The notes under the pieces are model-generated. The model had not been told where the DNA came from, did not search any database, and was given only the letters and a program-made list of their open reading frames with translations. DNA of 64,000 nt from Serratia nematodiphila DZ0503SBS1 (lineage in GTDB: Bacteria > Pseudomonadota > Gammaproteobacteria > Enterobacterales > Enterobacteriaceae), in assembly GCF_000738675.1 (NCBI RefSeq), contig NZ_JPUX01000002.1:682001-746000 (forward strand), given 5' to 3'. Both the position numbers and the translations under genes were made by a program. Shown here one piece after another: positions 18,630 to 27,983 of the stretch; position 1 is the stretch's first letter, and every line of letters starts with the position of its first letter.

Positions 18630-18709
18630 GGACTGACCCCACCCCGGTAGACGATCCTGCCCTATAGTTGGACTGACCCCACCCCGGTAGACGATCCTGC
18701 CCTATAGTT
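18630..18709 (+). repeat. 40-bp tandem duplication of the IS left end
   Basis: The 40 bases from GGACTGACCCCACC to CCTATAGTT occur twice head to tail (18,630-18,669 and 18,670-18,709). This gives the element two candidate left inverted repeats. The outer one matches the TAA target duplication. Confidence 0.9.
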
Positions 18710-18727
18710 TGAGCATAGGAGAAGCGT

Positions 18728-19012
18728 ATGGGCACACCACGATTTACACCTGAATTTAAGGAAGAAGCCGTCCGTCAGATAACGGAACGCGGTTATTCCG
18801 TTGCTGAAGTATCTGACCGTCTGGGCGTTTCTGCGCACAGCCTCTATAAGTGGCTACGGGCCATCAAGCCTGATAACAGCGAACAGCATGCCCGGGATTT
18901 ACTGGAAGCCAAAAGCGAGATCCTGCAACTACGGGCGCAGCTAAAACGAACCGAAGAAGAACGGGATATCCTGAAAAAGGCCGCGCGGTACTTTGCAAGG
19001 GAGCCCGACTAA
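18728..19012 (+). CDS. IS3-family OrfA
   Basis: The 94-residue protein begins MGTPRFTPEFKEEAVRQITE and has a helix-turn-helix (SVAEVSDRLGVSAHSLYKWL) followed by a leucine-zipper-like helix (LLEAKSEILQLRAQLKRTEE). AGGAGAAG precedes the ATG. It would be fused to the following frame by frameshifting. Confidence 0.92.
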   Translation: MGTPRFTPEFKEEAVRQITERGYSVAEVSDRLGVSAHSLYKWLRAIKPDNSEQHARDLLEAKSEILQLRAQLKRTEEERDILKKAARYFAREPD

Positions 19013-19050
19013 AGTACCGCTTTATCAATGAGCACCGCACTGTATGGGGT

Positions 19051-19863
19051 GTGATGACGATGTGTCGGGTGTTGTGCGTTGCCCGGGCCGGGTTTTATGC
19101 GTGGCTGCATCACCCGGTCTCCGCGCGGGATAAAGATAACCAGCGTCTGCTGACGCTCATCCGCGATTCATATTCCTTGAGTGGTGGCGTATATGGCTAT
19201 CGCCGGGTTCATGGCGATCTGAATGAAATCGGGGAAACCTGCGGTAAAAATCGTGTAAGTCGCATTATGCAGCTGAATCGGATCAAAGCCGTACGCGGCT
19301 ATCAAGCTCCCCGTCGTATCGTTGGCAGACCTTCGGTGGTTGCCCCTAATCGCGTGCAACGGCAGTTTACTGTTGTCCGGGCCAATCAGGTCTGGGTCAC
19401 CGATATCACTTACATCCGCACCTGGCAGGGCTGGTTGTATCTGGCGGTGGTTATCGATCTCTTCGCTCGTAACGTGGTGGGCTGGTCGATGAAGCCGACT
19501 CTCTCACGCGAACTGGCGCTCGACGCGCTGATGATGGCCGTCTGGCGTCGAAAACCGGACAGTGAAGTCATCGTACATAGCGATCAGGGTAGCCAGTATG
19601 GCAGTGACGACTGGCAGCGCTTCTGCCGGGCCAATAACCTGGCTCCGAGCATGAGCCGACGTGGCAACTGCTGGGATAATGCGGTGGCCGAATCGTTCTT
19701 CAGTTCACTAAAAAAAGAACGCATCAGGAAGAGAATATACAAAACCCGGGATCTGGCCCGGGCCGATATCTTCGATTACATTGAAGTGTTCTACAATCGG
19801 GCCCGGCGCCACAGTCATCTCGGCGGCGTCAGTCCGGAGGCCTTCGAACAGGCCTCGTCGTGA
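19051..19863 (+). CDS. IS3-family OrfB transposase (DDE)
   Basis: The 270-residue frame has an rve-type integrase core: [20 protein letters not shown] (first Asp), [15 protein letters not shown] (second Asp) and [18 protein letters not shown] (Glu). [13 protein letters not shown] is the usual end. No stop or shift interrupts it. The true protein is probably an OrfAB fusion. Confidence 0.92.
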   Translation: MMTMCRVLCVARAGFYAWLHHPVSARDKDNQRLLTLIRDSYSLSGGVYGYRRVHGDLNEIGETCGKNRVSRIMQLNRIKAVRGYQAPRRIVGRPSVVAPNRVQRQFTVVRANQVWVTDITYIRTWQGWLYLAVVIDLFARNVVGWSMKPTLSRELALDALMMAVWRRKPDSEVIVHSDQGSQYGSDDWQRFCRANNLAPSMSRRGNCWDNAVAESFFSSLKKERIRKRIYKTRDLARADIFDYIEVFYNRARRHSHLGGVSPEAFEQASS

Positions 19864-19898
19864 GGACAGAATTTGTCTACTGTCGTGGGGGCAGTCCA

Positions 19899-20694
19899 TA
19901 ATGTCGGTTTGTTTACCTTCACATTTTCCATTCCGCCACCGTGCTGCAAACTCTGATGGCGTCTGATAATTCAGTGCTGAATGTGGACGACACTCGTTAT
20001 AATCCTGCCGCCAGTCATTAATGACTTTCCTGGCGTGAACGATATCGCTGAACCAGTGCTCATTCAGACATTCATCGCGAAATCGTTCGTTAAAGCTCTC
20101 AATAAATCCGTTCTGCGTTGGCTTGCCCGGCTGGATTAAGCGCAACTCAACACCATGCTCAAAAGCCCATTGATCCAGTGCGCGGCAGGTGAACTCCGGC
20201 CCCTGGTCAGTTCTTATCGTCGCCGGATAGCCCCGAAACAGCGCAATGCTGTCCAGAATGTGTCACCTGCACGCCTGAAATCCCAAAGGCAACAGTGACC
20301 GTCAGGCATTCCTTCGTGAAGTCGTCCACACAGGTCAGGCACTTGATCCTGCGACCGGTGGCGAGCGCGTCCATGACAAAATCCATCGACCAGGTCAGGT
20401 TGGGCGCCGCCGGGCGGAGCAGCGGCAGACGTTCTGTTGCCAGCCCTTTACGACGTCGTCTGCGTTTTACGCCCAGCCCTCTCAGATGATAAAGGCGGTA
20501 CACGCGCTTGTGATTAACATGAAGGCCTTCACGGCGCAGTAACTGCCAGATGCGGCGGTAGCCAAAACGCCTGCGCTCCGCCCTGATAAATGCGCATCAG
20601 CCGCCGGACGCTGAGCCTCATAGCGGCAGGTCGACAGGGACAAACCTGTAAGCCTGCAGGCACGACGTTGCGACAGACCGGTCGCATCACACAT
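19899..20694 (-). pseudogene. Broken orfB of the IS1222-like element
   Basis: Transposase segments appear in successive frames: MCDATGLSQRRACRLTGLSL, then TWSMDFVMDALATGRRIKCL (first Asp region), then [20 protein letters not shown] (Glu region). Indels near 20,560 and 20,265 separate them. The C-terminal end runs into the inner IS at 19,898. Not functional as it stands. Confidence 0.88.
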
Positions 20695-20726
20695 AAACTC
20701 AACGGCTTCCCGCTTCTGGTCTGTCG

Positions 20727-20990
20727 TCAGTACTTTCGCCCCAGAGCCACCTGGAGTGCCTCCTTATCGAGCATGGCTTCGGCAAGCAGCTTCTTGAGTC
20801 TGGCGTTCTCTTCCTCAAGCGACTTCAGGCGCTTAACCTCGGGCACCTCCATACCACCATACTTCTTACGCCAGGTATAAAAGGTGGCGTCGGAAATGGC
20901 GTGCTTACGGCAGAGCTCACGGGCAGAAACCCCGGCTTCAGCCTCGCGGAGGATACTGATGATCTGTTCGTCGGAAAAACGCTTCTTCAT
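20727..20990 (-). CDS. OrfA of the IS1222-like element
   Basis: The 87-residue protein (MKKRFSDEQIISILREAEAG at the start, helix-turn-helix to residue 50, then a leucine-rich coiled segment) is a standard IS3-family OrfA. It is intact, but its OrfB partner is broken. Confidence 0.9.
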   Translation of the reverse strand: MKKRFSDEQIISILREAEAGVSARELCRKHAISDATFYTWRKKYGGMEVPEVKRLKSLEEENARLKKLLAEAMLDKEALQVALGRKY

Positions 20991-21061
20991 GGGGATGTCC
21001 TCATGTGGCTTATGAAGACATTACTAACATCGCGGTGTATTAATCAACGGGGAGCAGGTCA

Positions 21062-21611
21062 GTAGAAAGGCGAAAAATTTGTGAGGTGGTTGGCAACTTT
21101 TGGCACGATATCATGTGATTTCTTCTGTTCAACTGGAACCTATTAGGGTTCTGTCGCATTAATACGACGTAAGGAACATGAAATTTTTTGTCCTGATGTT
21201 AGTCTATTTCTTTGTTCCGGAATGCATTTAAACGCCTGCATTATCCTCGCCACCGTTCATGGTTAAGGGATTCAAAAAAGGCCGATTGAATCTCCTAACT
21301 ATGAACGGTGCTCCATCTACGTCTACCCGGACCTAAAACGTCAATCTTGACGGGCTCCAACCACCAATCTAAAGCTAGCAATAAAACTATCTCCTTAGTG
21401 TTACTAGCTTTCTGGAGATTCAGAGCACTTACCTAGGCCTCTTGCGTTTAAAATCATGTCGTATTTATTTAAGGACACAGAGTAACCTCATGAAAATGGA
21501 ATTATAAAATCCATTATTTGTGTTTGTTTCGTTTGTATAATATGTAGAATGTTTGCATAGCACGGAGCCTAACCCAATAGGCATTAATTAAAAACCAATA
21601 GAGATAAACCT
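21062..21611. other. Gene-free stretch with a long hairpin
   Basis: About 550 bp between the IS and the isochorismatase-like gene. Apart from the inverted repeat at 21,251-21,310 it holds no recognisable gene. The sequence looks like degraded DNA in front of the cargo gene's promoter. Confidence 0.4.
21251..21310. repeat. 25-bp inverted repeat with 10-base loop
   Basis: Left arm begins CACCGTTCATGGTTA, and right arm ends TAACTATGAACGGTG. Of 25 positions 22 pair, and two of the three exceptions would be G-U pairs in RNA. Such a long hairpin could be a non-coding RNA, a small non-autonomous element or a recombination end. There is no T-run. Confidence 0.6.
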
Positions 21612-22193
21612 ATGATTAGAAATCAATTTACCTCATCAAATGCATCAATGTTGTTGATTGATCACCAAGTCGGAACCATGAGTTGGGTTAAATCTATCCA
21701 ATTTGAAGAACTGAAACGTAACGCGTTGATGCTGGCAAAAGCAGCTCAAATATTAGGAATCCCTACAATATTAACTTCTAGTATGGAAGAGAATGTGCAA
21801 GGGCCTTTACTAACCGAGTTGGAAAGTATTCTTCCTGCATCTTTCAAGAATAGAGTGAAACGTGAGGGAATAGTTAATGCGATGGACGATGAAAATTTCG
21901 CGCAGGCAGTTAAGAACACTGGACGAAAAAAAATTATTGTAGCAGGGGTGACGAACGATGTATGTACTGTCTATCCTACTCTCACGCTTTTGGAAGAGGG
22001 ATACGAAGTTCAAGTTGTTGCGGATGCGGGGGGCTCACCAAGCAAAATAGCTGATGAAATTGCTTTGCGCAGGATGGAGAATGCAGGCGCAGTTTTGACT
22101 AGTACTAATCAGTTGATTGCTGAGCTAGCGGTCAGTTGGGCAACGCCTGAAGGTTCAAAATTAGTAACAATAATGGCTGACTCACTTTCGTAA
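21612..22193 (+). CDS. Isochorismatase-family cysteine hydrolase
   Basis: The 193-residue product has the family's NASMLLIDHQVG (catalytic Asp) and GVTNDVCTVYPT (catalytic Cys) motifs. Length and layout resemble YcaC, but identity to the ycaC product at 3,608 is clearly low, so it is not a recent duplicate. Members hydrolyse amides, vinyl ethers or related bonds in small molecules. AT-rich composition marks it as cargo. It reads toward the glutathione-transferase gene, 257 bp away. Confidence 0.88.
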   Translation: MIRNQFTSSNASMLLIDHQVGTMSWVKSIQFEELKRNALMLAKAAQILGIPTILTSSMEENVQGPLLTELESILPASFKNRVKREGIVNAMDDENFAQAVKNTGRKKIIVAGVTNDVCTVYPTLTLLEEGYEVQVVADAGGSPSKIADEIALRRMENAGAVLTSTNQLIAELAVSWATPEGSKLVTIMADSLS

Positions 22194-22450
22194 TAGTATA
22201 ATGTGGGAATGGAGTCCCACAAACCACTCTTGTCTTATTTTATGATAATTTTACAATTAAAGATTTCTTGCTACTCTACTTTTCAATTTCTAACGCAAAC
22301 TTAAATATGGCACCAGCATTAAATAGACCTGAGTTAGCACATTCAATATGGATTGATACTAATTTTTGATTAACCGAATTCCACACTTGTTAATTAAAAA
22401 ACAATAAAACGTTAGAAATATACACTAATGTTTATAACCAAGGAATTAAA

Positions 22451-23083
22451 ATGAAACTATACCACTCTCCAGGAACATGCTCTCTCGCATGTTGGATTGC
22501 TTTAGAATGGGCTAATGTAGAACATTATGAAATTATTCCGGTTGATCCAAAATCAGATGAGTACAAAGAAATAAACTCACTACTTACAGTTCCCGCATTG
22601 GATCTTGGAAATGGTAAAATTATAACCCAAACCCATGCCATATTAAATTTCATTACCGACAGATATATTAATATAGATTCATCAGCACACGACCTCTATT
22701 TAAACAAAGTTGAATTTGACGAGATAATGAGTTTTTTATCATCTGAGTTTCACCCTATACTTAAAGCATATTTTTCACCTGATACGTTTAATATTTTCCG
22801 CAATGAATCTTCTATTCACGAAATAACCATGTCATCTTTCTACAAGATACTTTTTTTTATGGAACACCTTGATTTGGTAATTGGTAAAAATGAATACATA
22901 TTCAAAAACAAACGCACAGTGGCAGATGCATATGCATTTGTAATGTTACGATGGACAGATAGTTTTCCCAAGAATTGGAGAAATTATAGTAACTTGGCTA
23001 ATTTCATGAAAAAGATGAATAGAGATCCAGTTATAGCAAAAATATTGGCGTTATCTAAAAGATTATCAAAAAATATGATGTGA
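22451..23083 (+). CDS. Glutathione S-transferase, beta-class-like
   Basis: The 210-residue protein starts MKLYHSPGTCSLACWIALEW, matching bacterial beta-class GST with Cys10 in the position that forms a mixed disulfide with glutathione. TVPALDLGNGKIITQTHAIL is the glutathione-binding cis-Pro loop, and RTVADAYAFVMLRW is the N-capping box of the helical domain. It would conjugate glutathione to electrophiles. AAGGA lies before the ATG. It converges on the FMN reductase gene, 45 bp away. Confidence 0.9.
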   Translation: MKLYHSPGTCSLACWIALEWANVEHYEIIPVDPKSDEYKEINSLLTVPALDLGNGKIITQTHAILNFITDRYINIDSSAHDLYLNKVEFDEIMSFLSSEFHPILKAYFSPDTFNIFRNESSIHEITMSSFYKILFFMEHLDLVIGKNEYIFKNKRTVADAYAFVMLRWTDSFPKNWRNYSNLANFMKKMNRDPVIAKILALSKRLSKNMM

Positions 23084-23128
23084 TATCATGTAGCCAGGCA
23101 CTGTCTTTATATTACAGCGCCAGACTAC

Positions 23129-23701
23129 TTATTTCCCAGAGAAAACCTGAACATATTTTAATAGGGCGATTGCCATTTTTTCAAGATGTTCAATAGCTCT
23201 TTCATTTTTTATTCTCCCTTGAGTTGTAAATTCGTGATGCGCGAAAGGTAAAGTAATCACTTCAGGTAAAACCATTGAACCTAATTGTAAAACCAAGGAT
23301 TGTCTCAGTGACATTAATCCTCGATACCCACCCAAACTCCCCGGTGATGCACTACCTAATGCATAGGGCTTACTAAATATTGCGGCCCCACCACCTTCCA
23401 CTCGTGAAAGCCATGCGAGTAAGTTTGAAATAATTGGAGGATAACTAGCATTATATTCTGGGCAAAAAATAGCAACGCCGTCACTTTGTGAAAATATCTC
23501 ATGCAATATGAATGCATTTTCTGGAAATGAACTTACCTCTATATCCTGTTCATATAGAGGTAATGGATATTTACTCAGATAAAGCATTATGGCTTTTGCA
23601 CCTTTGGATTCTATATACTCGCCAAATAAATCCGCTAGTTGCTGATTGTACGAACCAGCTCTTGTTGAGCCAGATAAAATAAGGATGTTATAACCATTCA
23701 T
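23129..23701 (-). CDS. NAD(P)H-dependent FMN reductase
   Basis: The 190-residue flavodoxin-fold protein has the FMN phosphate loop SGSTRAGSYNQQL near the N-terminus and PEYNASYPPIISNLLAWLSR in the middle, the signature of the ChrR/YieF/AzoR-like reductase group. These reduce quinones, chromate, nitro or azo compounds using NAD(P)H. It is divergent from the LysR gene across 261 bp, the classic arrangement for a regulator and its target. Confidence 0.9.
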   Translation of the reverse strand: MNGYNILILSGSTRAGSYNQQLADLFGEYIESKGAKAIMLYLSKYPLPLYEQDIEVSSFPENAFILHEIFSQSDGVAIFCPEYNASYPPIISNLLAWLSRVEGGGAAIFSKPYALGSASPGSLGGYRGLMSLRQSLVLQLGSMVLPEVITLPFAHHEFTTQGRIKNERAIEHLEKMAIALLKYVQVFSGK

Positions 23702-23962
23702 AGTTTCAACCCTTTTATAAATTAAATACTACCCACATGATAAATCCCGAATTAATTAAATGTCAACAATCCTTTTTTATAAATTAATAAAGATGATTAT
23801 TGAAACAAACAATTCCATTAATCTAGTTAATAACACTTTTTTCATAGTAAATATAACAATCCTCACACTATAGTGATGGTTAGCTTGACATTGTCAGATT
23901 AGTAACCTTTAGTTATAAATAGATGCACTACCTATTAATACATAGAATCATGGGTGTGGAAT

Positions 23963-24844
23963 ATGTTTAGACTTGATGACATAGCTATTTTTGTTGAGGT
24001 TGTAAGAAATAAAAGCTTTAAAAGAGCAGCAGAGATCCTAAGTATGCCATCATCGACACTATCGAGAAGAATTTCACTGCTTGAAAAAGAAATTGGGCTA
24101 CGCCTTATTCGTCGCTCAACAAGAAAATTAGAATTAACAGAGGCTGGAAAGCTATACTTTGAACGTAGCAATAATATTATAGATGAAGCTAGAAATGCAC
24201 ATTTTCTGTTAAATGACCTTTTATCAAAACCAGTTGGAAACTTGCGGATTTCATTGCCCACTGACTTTTCAATATATTACATCGCCCCAGCAATAGTAGC
24301 ATTTTCAAAAAAACACCCAGATATCACATTTCAATTGGATATGACTCCAAGAAAGGTTGACTTAATAAATGAACCTTTTGACCTAGTTATTAGAATTGGC
24401 GAAATGCCAAATTCCGGACTCATATCTCGACATATGTTAAGTATGAATAGATATTTGTACGCATCACCAGAGTATCTACGAAAAAATGGCGAGCCAGCCC
24501 ATCCTTTAGATTTGGAAAAGCATTCATGTTTAGTTATGAATACTCCTCTGGAAAACGATGGGTGGAATATTGTATTTGACAACATACTATATAAAATCAA
24601 AGGTAAAAGTCGTTACAAAATAAATAATGTTGGTATGCTATGTCGATTCGCTATTCTAGGGGAAGGAATAACATTAATGGCAGAAGAAATTGCAAAGCCA
24701 GAAATTCAGTTAGGTAAATTGAAACAAATACTACCTTCATGTTCTGTAGAAAATCTATCTGTATATATACTAACGGAAAACAAACTAACTCCCGCTAAGA
24801 CATCTTTATTTATTGATTTCTTATGCGATTACTTTCGTAAATAA
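23963..24844 (+). CDS. LysR-family transcriptional regulator
   Basis: About 293 residues from MFRLDDIAIF. The N-terminal winged helix (SFKRAAEILSMPSSTLSRRI) and the downstream substrate-binding domain (PVGNLRISLPTDFSIYYIAP) are both standard. An upstream GTG at 23,954 is also possible. The gene lies back to back with the FMN reductase and immediately ahead of a DoxX-like gene, so it probably controls one or both. An electrophile or aromatic inducer is my inference from the neighbours. Confidence 0.9.
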   Translation: MFRLDDIAIFVEVVRNKSFKRAAEILSMPSSTLSRRISLLEKEIGLRLIRRSTRKLELTEAGKLYFERSNNIIDEARNAHFLLNDLLSKPVGNLRISLPTDFSIYYIAPAIVAFSKKHPDITFQLDMTPRKVDLINEPFDLVIRIGEMPNSGLISRHMLSMNRYLYASPEYLRKNGEPAHPLDLEKHSCLVMNTPLENDGWNIVFDNILYKIKGKSRYKINNVGMLCRFAILGEGITLMAEEIAKPEIQLGKLKQILPSCSVENLSVYILTENKLTPAKTSLFIDFLCDYFRK

Positions 24845-24864
24845 CACTAATATAGGACCTACTT

Positions 24865-25248
24865 ATGTTTACTGACCTTCTAAAAGAATTTCACATTTTA
24901 TTTTTAGCTAAAATATTATTGACATCATTTTTTTGGATTAGCGGTTTCATTTTGACTTTTAATTTCAACAAGTTCGTATTAACCAATAAAAAAATTGGAA
25001 TCCCTTTTCCTTTTTTATCTTCAATTTTCACCATAATAATTCAATTAATGGGATCATTAACAATTATTTTAGATATATACGGATTAGGGTGGCTTGGTGT
25101 CTGCACATTGATAATATTTACATTGTTGACAATACCCCTTGGGCACCCATTTTGGACCTTCACTGGAGAGAAGAGAGAGATTGAATTTAACATTGCGCTT
25201 GAGCACTTGTCAGTCATAGGTGGCTTGATTATAGTCTCTCTAATTTGA
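24865..25248 (+). CDS. DoxX-like four-helix membrane protein
   Basis: The 127-residue protein has about four membrane helices, with FWISGF in the first and HPFWTF before the last, as in DoxX/DoxD-type proteins. DoxX members interact with oxidoreductases or respond to oxidative and thiol stress in several bacteria. AGGA precedes the ATG, 20 bp after the LysR stop, so co-transcription with the regulator is likely. Confidence 0.75.
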   Translation: MFTDLLKEFHILFLAKILLTSFFWISGFILTFNFNKFVLTNKKIGIPFPFLSSIFTIIIQLMGSLTIILDIYGLGWLGVCTLIIFTLLTIPLGHPFWTFTGEKREIEFNIALEHLSVIGGLIIVSLI

Positions 25249-25623
25249 CTCAGTGCGTAAAATTTAACTATTTTATTTATAGTTATATATCTGGCGCCTC
25301 AAGTTAATTCTGTTTTTTGTCGCGTTGGCAGCTCAGCTGGATTCAACTCGATGAGGAGCTTTGTTCATGAAACTCATCATGTGGCCAACACGACAACTGC
25401 AATGGTATTAATTAATACATAACCCTAAATCGCCCAAGATTTAACCAATTCCGCACCCGAGGAGTTTAAAATTAAAGCGAACACATGGTTATTTATTGCC
25501 GCCATTCCGTTACAAATTCCGCAATCCATCTTGATATCATCCCCCTGTCTCTCTCTGGTTAAAAAGCAGCCCCTGATTCATCAATTCCTAAAAATCTGGC
25601 CAAAGTGCTGAATAAATATCCGC
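25249..25623. other. Spacer at the cargo/satellite junction
   Basis: No gene recognised. Outer arms CGCGTTGGC and GCCAACACG (about 25,320-25,400) with inner GATGAG/CTCATC could fold as a long interrupted hairpin. No GGTGAACAG iterons occur here, unlike the matching position beyond the old alpha fragment. Confidence 0.4.
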
Positions 25624-27972
25624 TCATAGTGAACTACATTTCGGCAACCAGTCCGCTTCGCAGTCGTCACTCAATATCAGGTTGGTTTGTATTCCCTGCT
25701 TGGTGCGGCGTTTCAGCAGCGTATGCTCATACTCTTTCAGCGTCTGCGGCACCGCCTGGCCGAACGCCGTCAGGTTCATCACGTGCTGATAGCCCCGTGC
25801 CGCCATAAACGACAGGTAGGCGTGGTACAGGTAGCGACGTGGGTTCGGCGGGGTGATGTTGGCATTGCCGATCATCATCCCTTCCGGGGTGCCCAGCACC
25901 GTCAGGTAACCACAAAAATCGACCAGCGGATCGGCATGCCGTTTGATTTCCAGGGCTTCCGCCGAACTCTGCTGCGCCTGGAGCAGTACGCGGGCGTCAT
26001 TCGGGTTGGTAAAGCGTTGCATCAGGTGACGCACAATCACGGCCAGCTCTTCGGTGATCTTCGCCAGCAGCAGCGGATCGCGCTCCTCTGGGGCAATAGC
26101 CTCCGGGAACGGCAAAATAACCCGGCGGCGCGAGATGCCGCCGCTGCGGTCGCTGAACTGCATCGGGTTGTTGTTGACTGCCAAAATCACCGCCGGGATG
26201 TGCGCCGCGTAGGCGTCGCGGTATTTGGGGTCGATGGCGACCGCATCGCCGCCGGTGATGGCCTTGATGCCCGCCCCGTCACCGCTCCACTTTTCCTGGT
26301 CGGGCAGGAGTATCAGCGAGAAGCCGACCACACTGGCACGCTCGCGTGCCGACTCCAGGTTATCGATGGTGGCCGAGGTAGTGTTGTCGGCACCGGCCAA
26401 CAGCCGGGCGATGGCCGCCATCACACTCTTGCCGCTGCCGCCGGGGCCGGTCACTTCAAGGAACAGCTGCCAGTCATAGCGGTTGGCCAGCACCATAAAG
26501 AGCGCCGCGAGAATACGTTCCTGTTTGTCGTAATTGCCCCCGGCGGCCCGCGCCAGCCACTGCCAGAAGTGCGGCGCATGATCGGCCAGGTTCTCCCCGG
26601 CACGCGGCGGCGTGTAGTCCACGCTGTTGACGGTGCGCAGCCAGTGTTCCTGGCGGTGGGCGCTGAACTGGCCGCTGACGGTATCGAATACCCCGTTACG
26701 AAAACCAATCAACCGGCGGGCAGGCTCGCCCATCTGCGGCACCATCAGCTTGAGGGTGTCCAAAATGCTGTTGATACCGGCGGCGGAGAACGGCGCGCGC
26801 ACCTTCTGGAACAGCGCGGCAATCTCCCGGCTCAGCTGTCGGTGTGGCAGCACCTGCCAGGCGCCGCGCGCATAGCGGCACAGCTCTTCCCCCACCGGCG
26901 GCACCGCCAGGGTGTTGCCGTAATGCTCGGCCAGCAGTTCGGCCTTCTCGCTGGCGCTCATGGCTTTCAGGTCAGCATCGCTCAGCGTGTCGAACGGGCT
27001 GGGCTGCGGCGGTTGGCTGAGCGCCTGGAGCTGCGTGCGCGTGGTCTCATCGCCTTGCTGGCAGTAAATATCGTTCCAGTCGCCCTCCGTGGGCGGCAAT
27101 GCCGGGACACCACCGGTCAATTGTGCCGCCTCGGCGGCGCGGGTCTGCCCGGTGCCGCTGCGGTCATTATCGGCCGCCAACAGCAGCCGTGCGTCCGGGT
27201 AGTGGCTGCGCAACTGCTGTGCAACAGTGGCCAGGTTGTTGGCGCTCAGCGCCACGCACACCGTTTCGCCGGTCAGGCGATGCACGGTGAGGCCGGTGGC
27301 GTAGCCTTCAGTGAGCCAGATAACCGCGTTGTCCGGGCCGCAGAGGGTGTGGCAGGTGGCTTTCACCTGCCCGCCTGCCAACATGCGCTTGTCCCCGCTG
27401 GCGTTAATCAGTTGCACGTTAACCACCTCGCCCCCGGCATTGTGCAGCGGCAACAGCAGGTCGCCGGGCTGGAAGGTGATACCGCCAACACGCAGCGGCT
27501 GGCCGTGCAGAGTCAGGGTTTCTGCCTCCGGCCAGCCTTTGGCGCTCAGGTAGGCGTTGCCGGTTTGGAGCCGAGCAGCAGCCACCAGAGCCTGTGCCTG
27601 TCGCGCGGTCTTGCGCTGAGTCTCGGCCTTGTCTTGCCCGCCGTCCTTCTGTGATGCATGGCGGGCCTCAGCGGCCGGTGGCAAGGCGCTGGCGTTATTC
27701 CCCATCACGGCGGCCACCTGTTCGGCGGCGGCCCTGGCAGACAGTGACAGGGCTTTTTCCACCAGATTGAGGCCGTCACCGGCCCCGCACTGATTACAGA
27801 ACCAGGTGCCGCGTCCGTCCTGGTTGTCGAAGCGAAAGCGGTCTTTACCGCCGCAGGTTGGGCACGGCTGCGGCTTGCCGTTCGGCTGCAAGGCAATGCC
27901 GAGCGCCGGGAGTATCACCGACCAGTGGCCGGTGGCGGTGCGTACGGTCTGGGAAACGAACTGGGCGCTCAT
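25624..27972 (-). CDS. P4-type alpha protein: primase, origin-binding helicase
   Basis: From the ATG at 27972 the product is about 782 residues, close to P4 alpha (777). In order it shows a zinc finger (Cys37, 40, 59, 62), a TOPRIM-like primase core (LTEGYATGLT and LLAADNDRSG), a Walker A motif GPGGSGKS, a Walker B region LLPDQEKW, and a C-terminal origin-binding part. It primes and unwinds satellite DNA after binding GGTGAACAG iterons, which are present at 29,928. It is the last gene of the leftward operon. A longer reading upstream from 28119 has no support. Confidence 0.95.
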   Translation of the reverse strand: MSAQFVSQTVRTATGHWSVILPALGIALQPNGKPQPCPTCGGKDRFRFDNQDGRGTWFCNQCGAGDGLNLVEKALSLSARAAAEQVAAVMGNNASALPPAAEARHASQKDGGQDKAETQRKTARQAQALVAAARLQTGNAYLSAKGWPEAETLTLHGQPLRVGGITFQPGDLLLPLHNAGGEVVNVQLINASGDKRMLAGGQVKATCHTLCGPDNAVIWLTEGYATGLTVHRLTGETVCVALSANNLATVAQQLRSHYPDARLLLAADNDRSGTGQTRAAEAAQLTGGVPALPPTEGDWNDIYCQQGDETTRTQLQALSQPPQPSPFDTLSDADLKAMSASEKAELLAEHYGNTLAVPPVGEELCRYARGAWQVLPHRQLSREIAALFQKVRAPFSAAGINSILDTLKLMVPQMGEPARRLIGFRNGVFDTVSGQFSAHRQEHWLRTVNSVDYTPPRAGENLADHAPHFWQWLARAAGGNYDKQERILAALFMVLANRYDWQLFLEVTGPGGSGKSVMAAIARLLAGADNTTSATIDNLESARERASVVGFSLILLPDQEKWSGDGAGIKAITGGDAVAIDPKYRDAYAAHIPAVILAVNNNPMQFSDRSGGISRRRVILPFPEAIAPEERDPLLLAKITEELAVIVRHLMQRFTNPNDARVLLQAQQSSAEALEIKRHADPLVDFCGYLTVLGTPEGMMIGNANITPPNPRRYLYHAYLSFMAARGYQHVMNLTAFGQAVPQTLKEYEHTLLKRRTKQGIQTNLILSDDCEADWLPKCSSL

Positions 27973-27983
27973 CCTTTCTCTCC

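Larger units (their letters stand above)
18629..19898 (+). mobile_element. Inner IS3-family element with intact transposase
   Basis: Terminal repeats TGGACTGACCCCAC (18,629) and, reversed, TGGACTGCCCCCAC (19,898) bound it, flanked by a TAA duplication (18,626-18,628 and 19,899-19,901). The two reading frames appear intact, so this copy may be active. Its left 40 bp are present twice in tandem. Confidence 0.85.
18589..21061 (-). mobile_element. IS1222-like IS3-family element, split by another IS
   Basis: Inverted ends TGACCTGCCCCCAG (18,589) and, reversed, TGACCTGCTCCCCG (21,061) bound the element. Its orfA (20,990-20,727) is intact but orfB is broken by indels. A second IS3-family element sits inside, 40 bp from the left end. 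No matching target duplication is visible at the outer ends (ATGG versus GTAG), suggesting later rearrangement of a flank. The IS1222 name comes from memory of the OrfA sequence. Confidence 0.75.

Noticed and set aside
18630..18709. Two 40-bp repeats considered as a CRISPR
   Set aside because: They are contiguous with no spacers and are the duplicated end of an IS element. No CRISPR array or cas gene was seen in the window.
21228..21380. Possible IS5/IS903 transposase scrap
   Set aside because: Translations in all frames gave no convincing transposase motif; the hairpin is the only supported structure there.
21612..22193. Recent duplicate of ycaC at 3,608
   Set aside because: Sequences differ throughout and the base composition is much more AT-rich, so it is an independently acquired family member.
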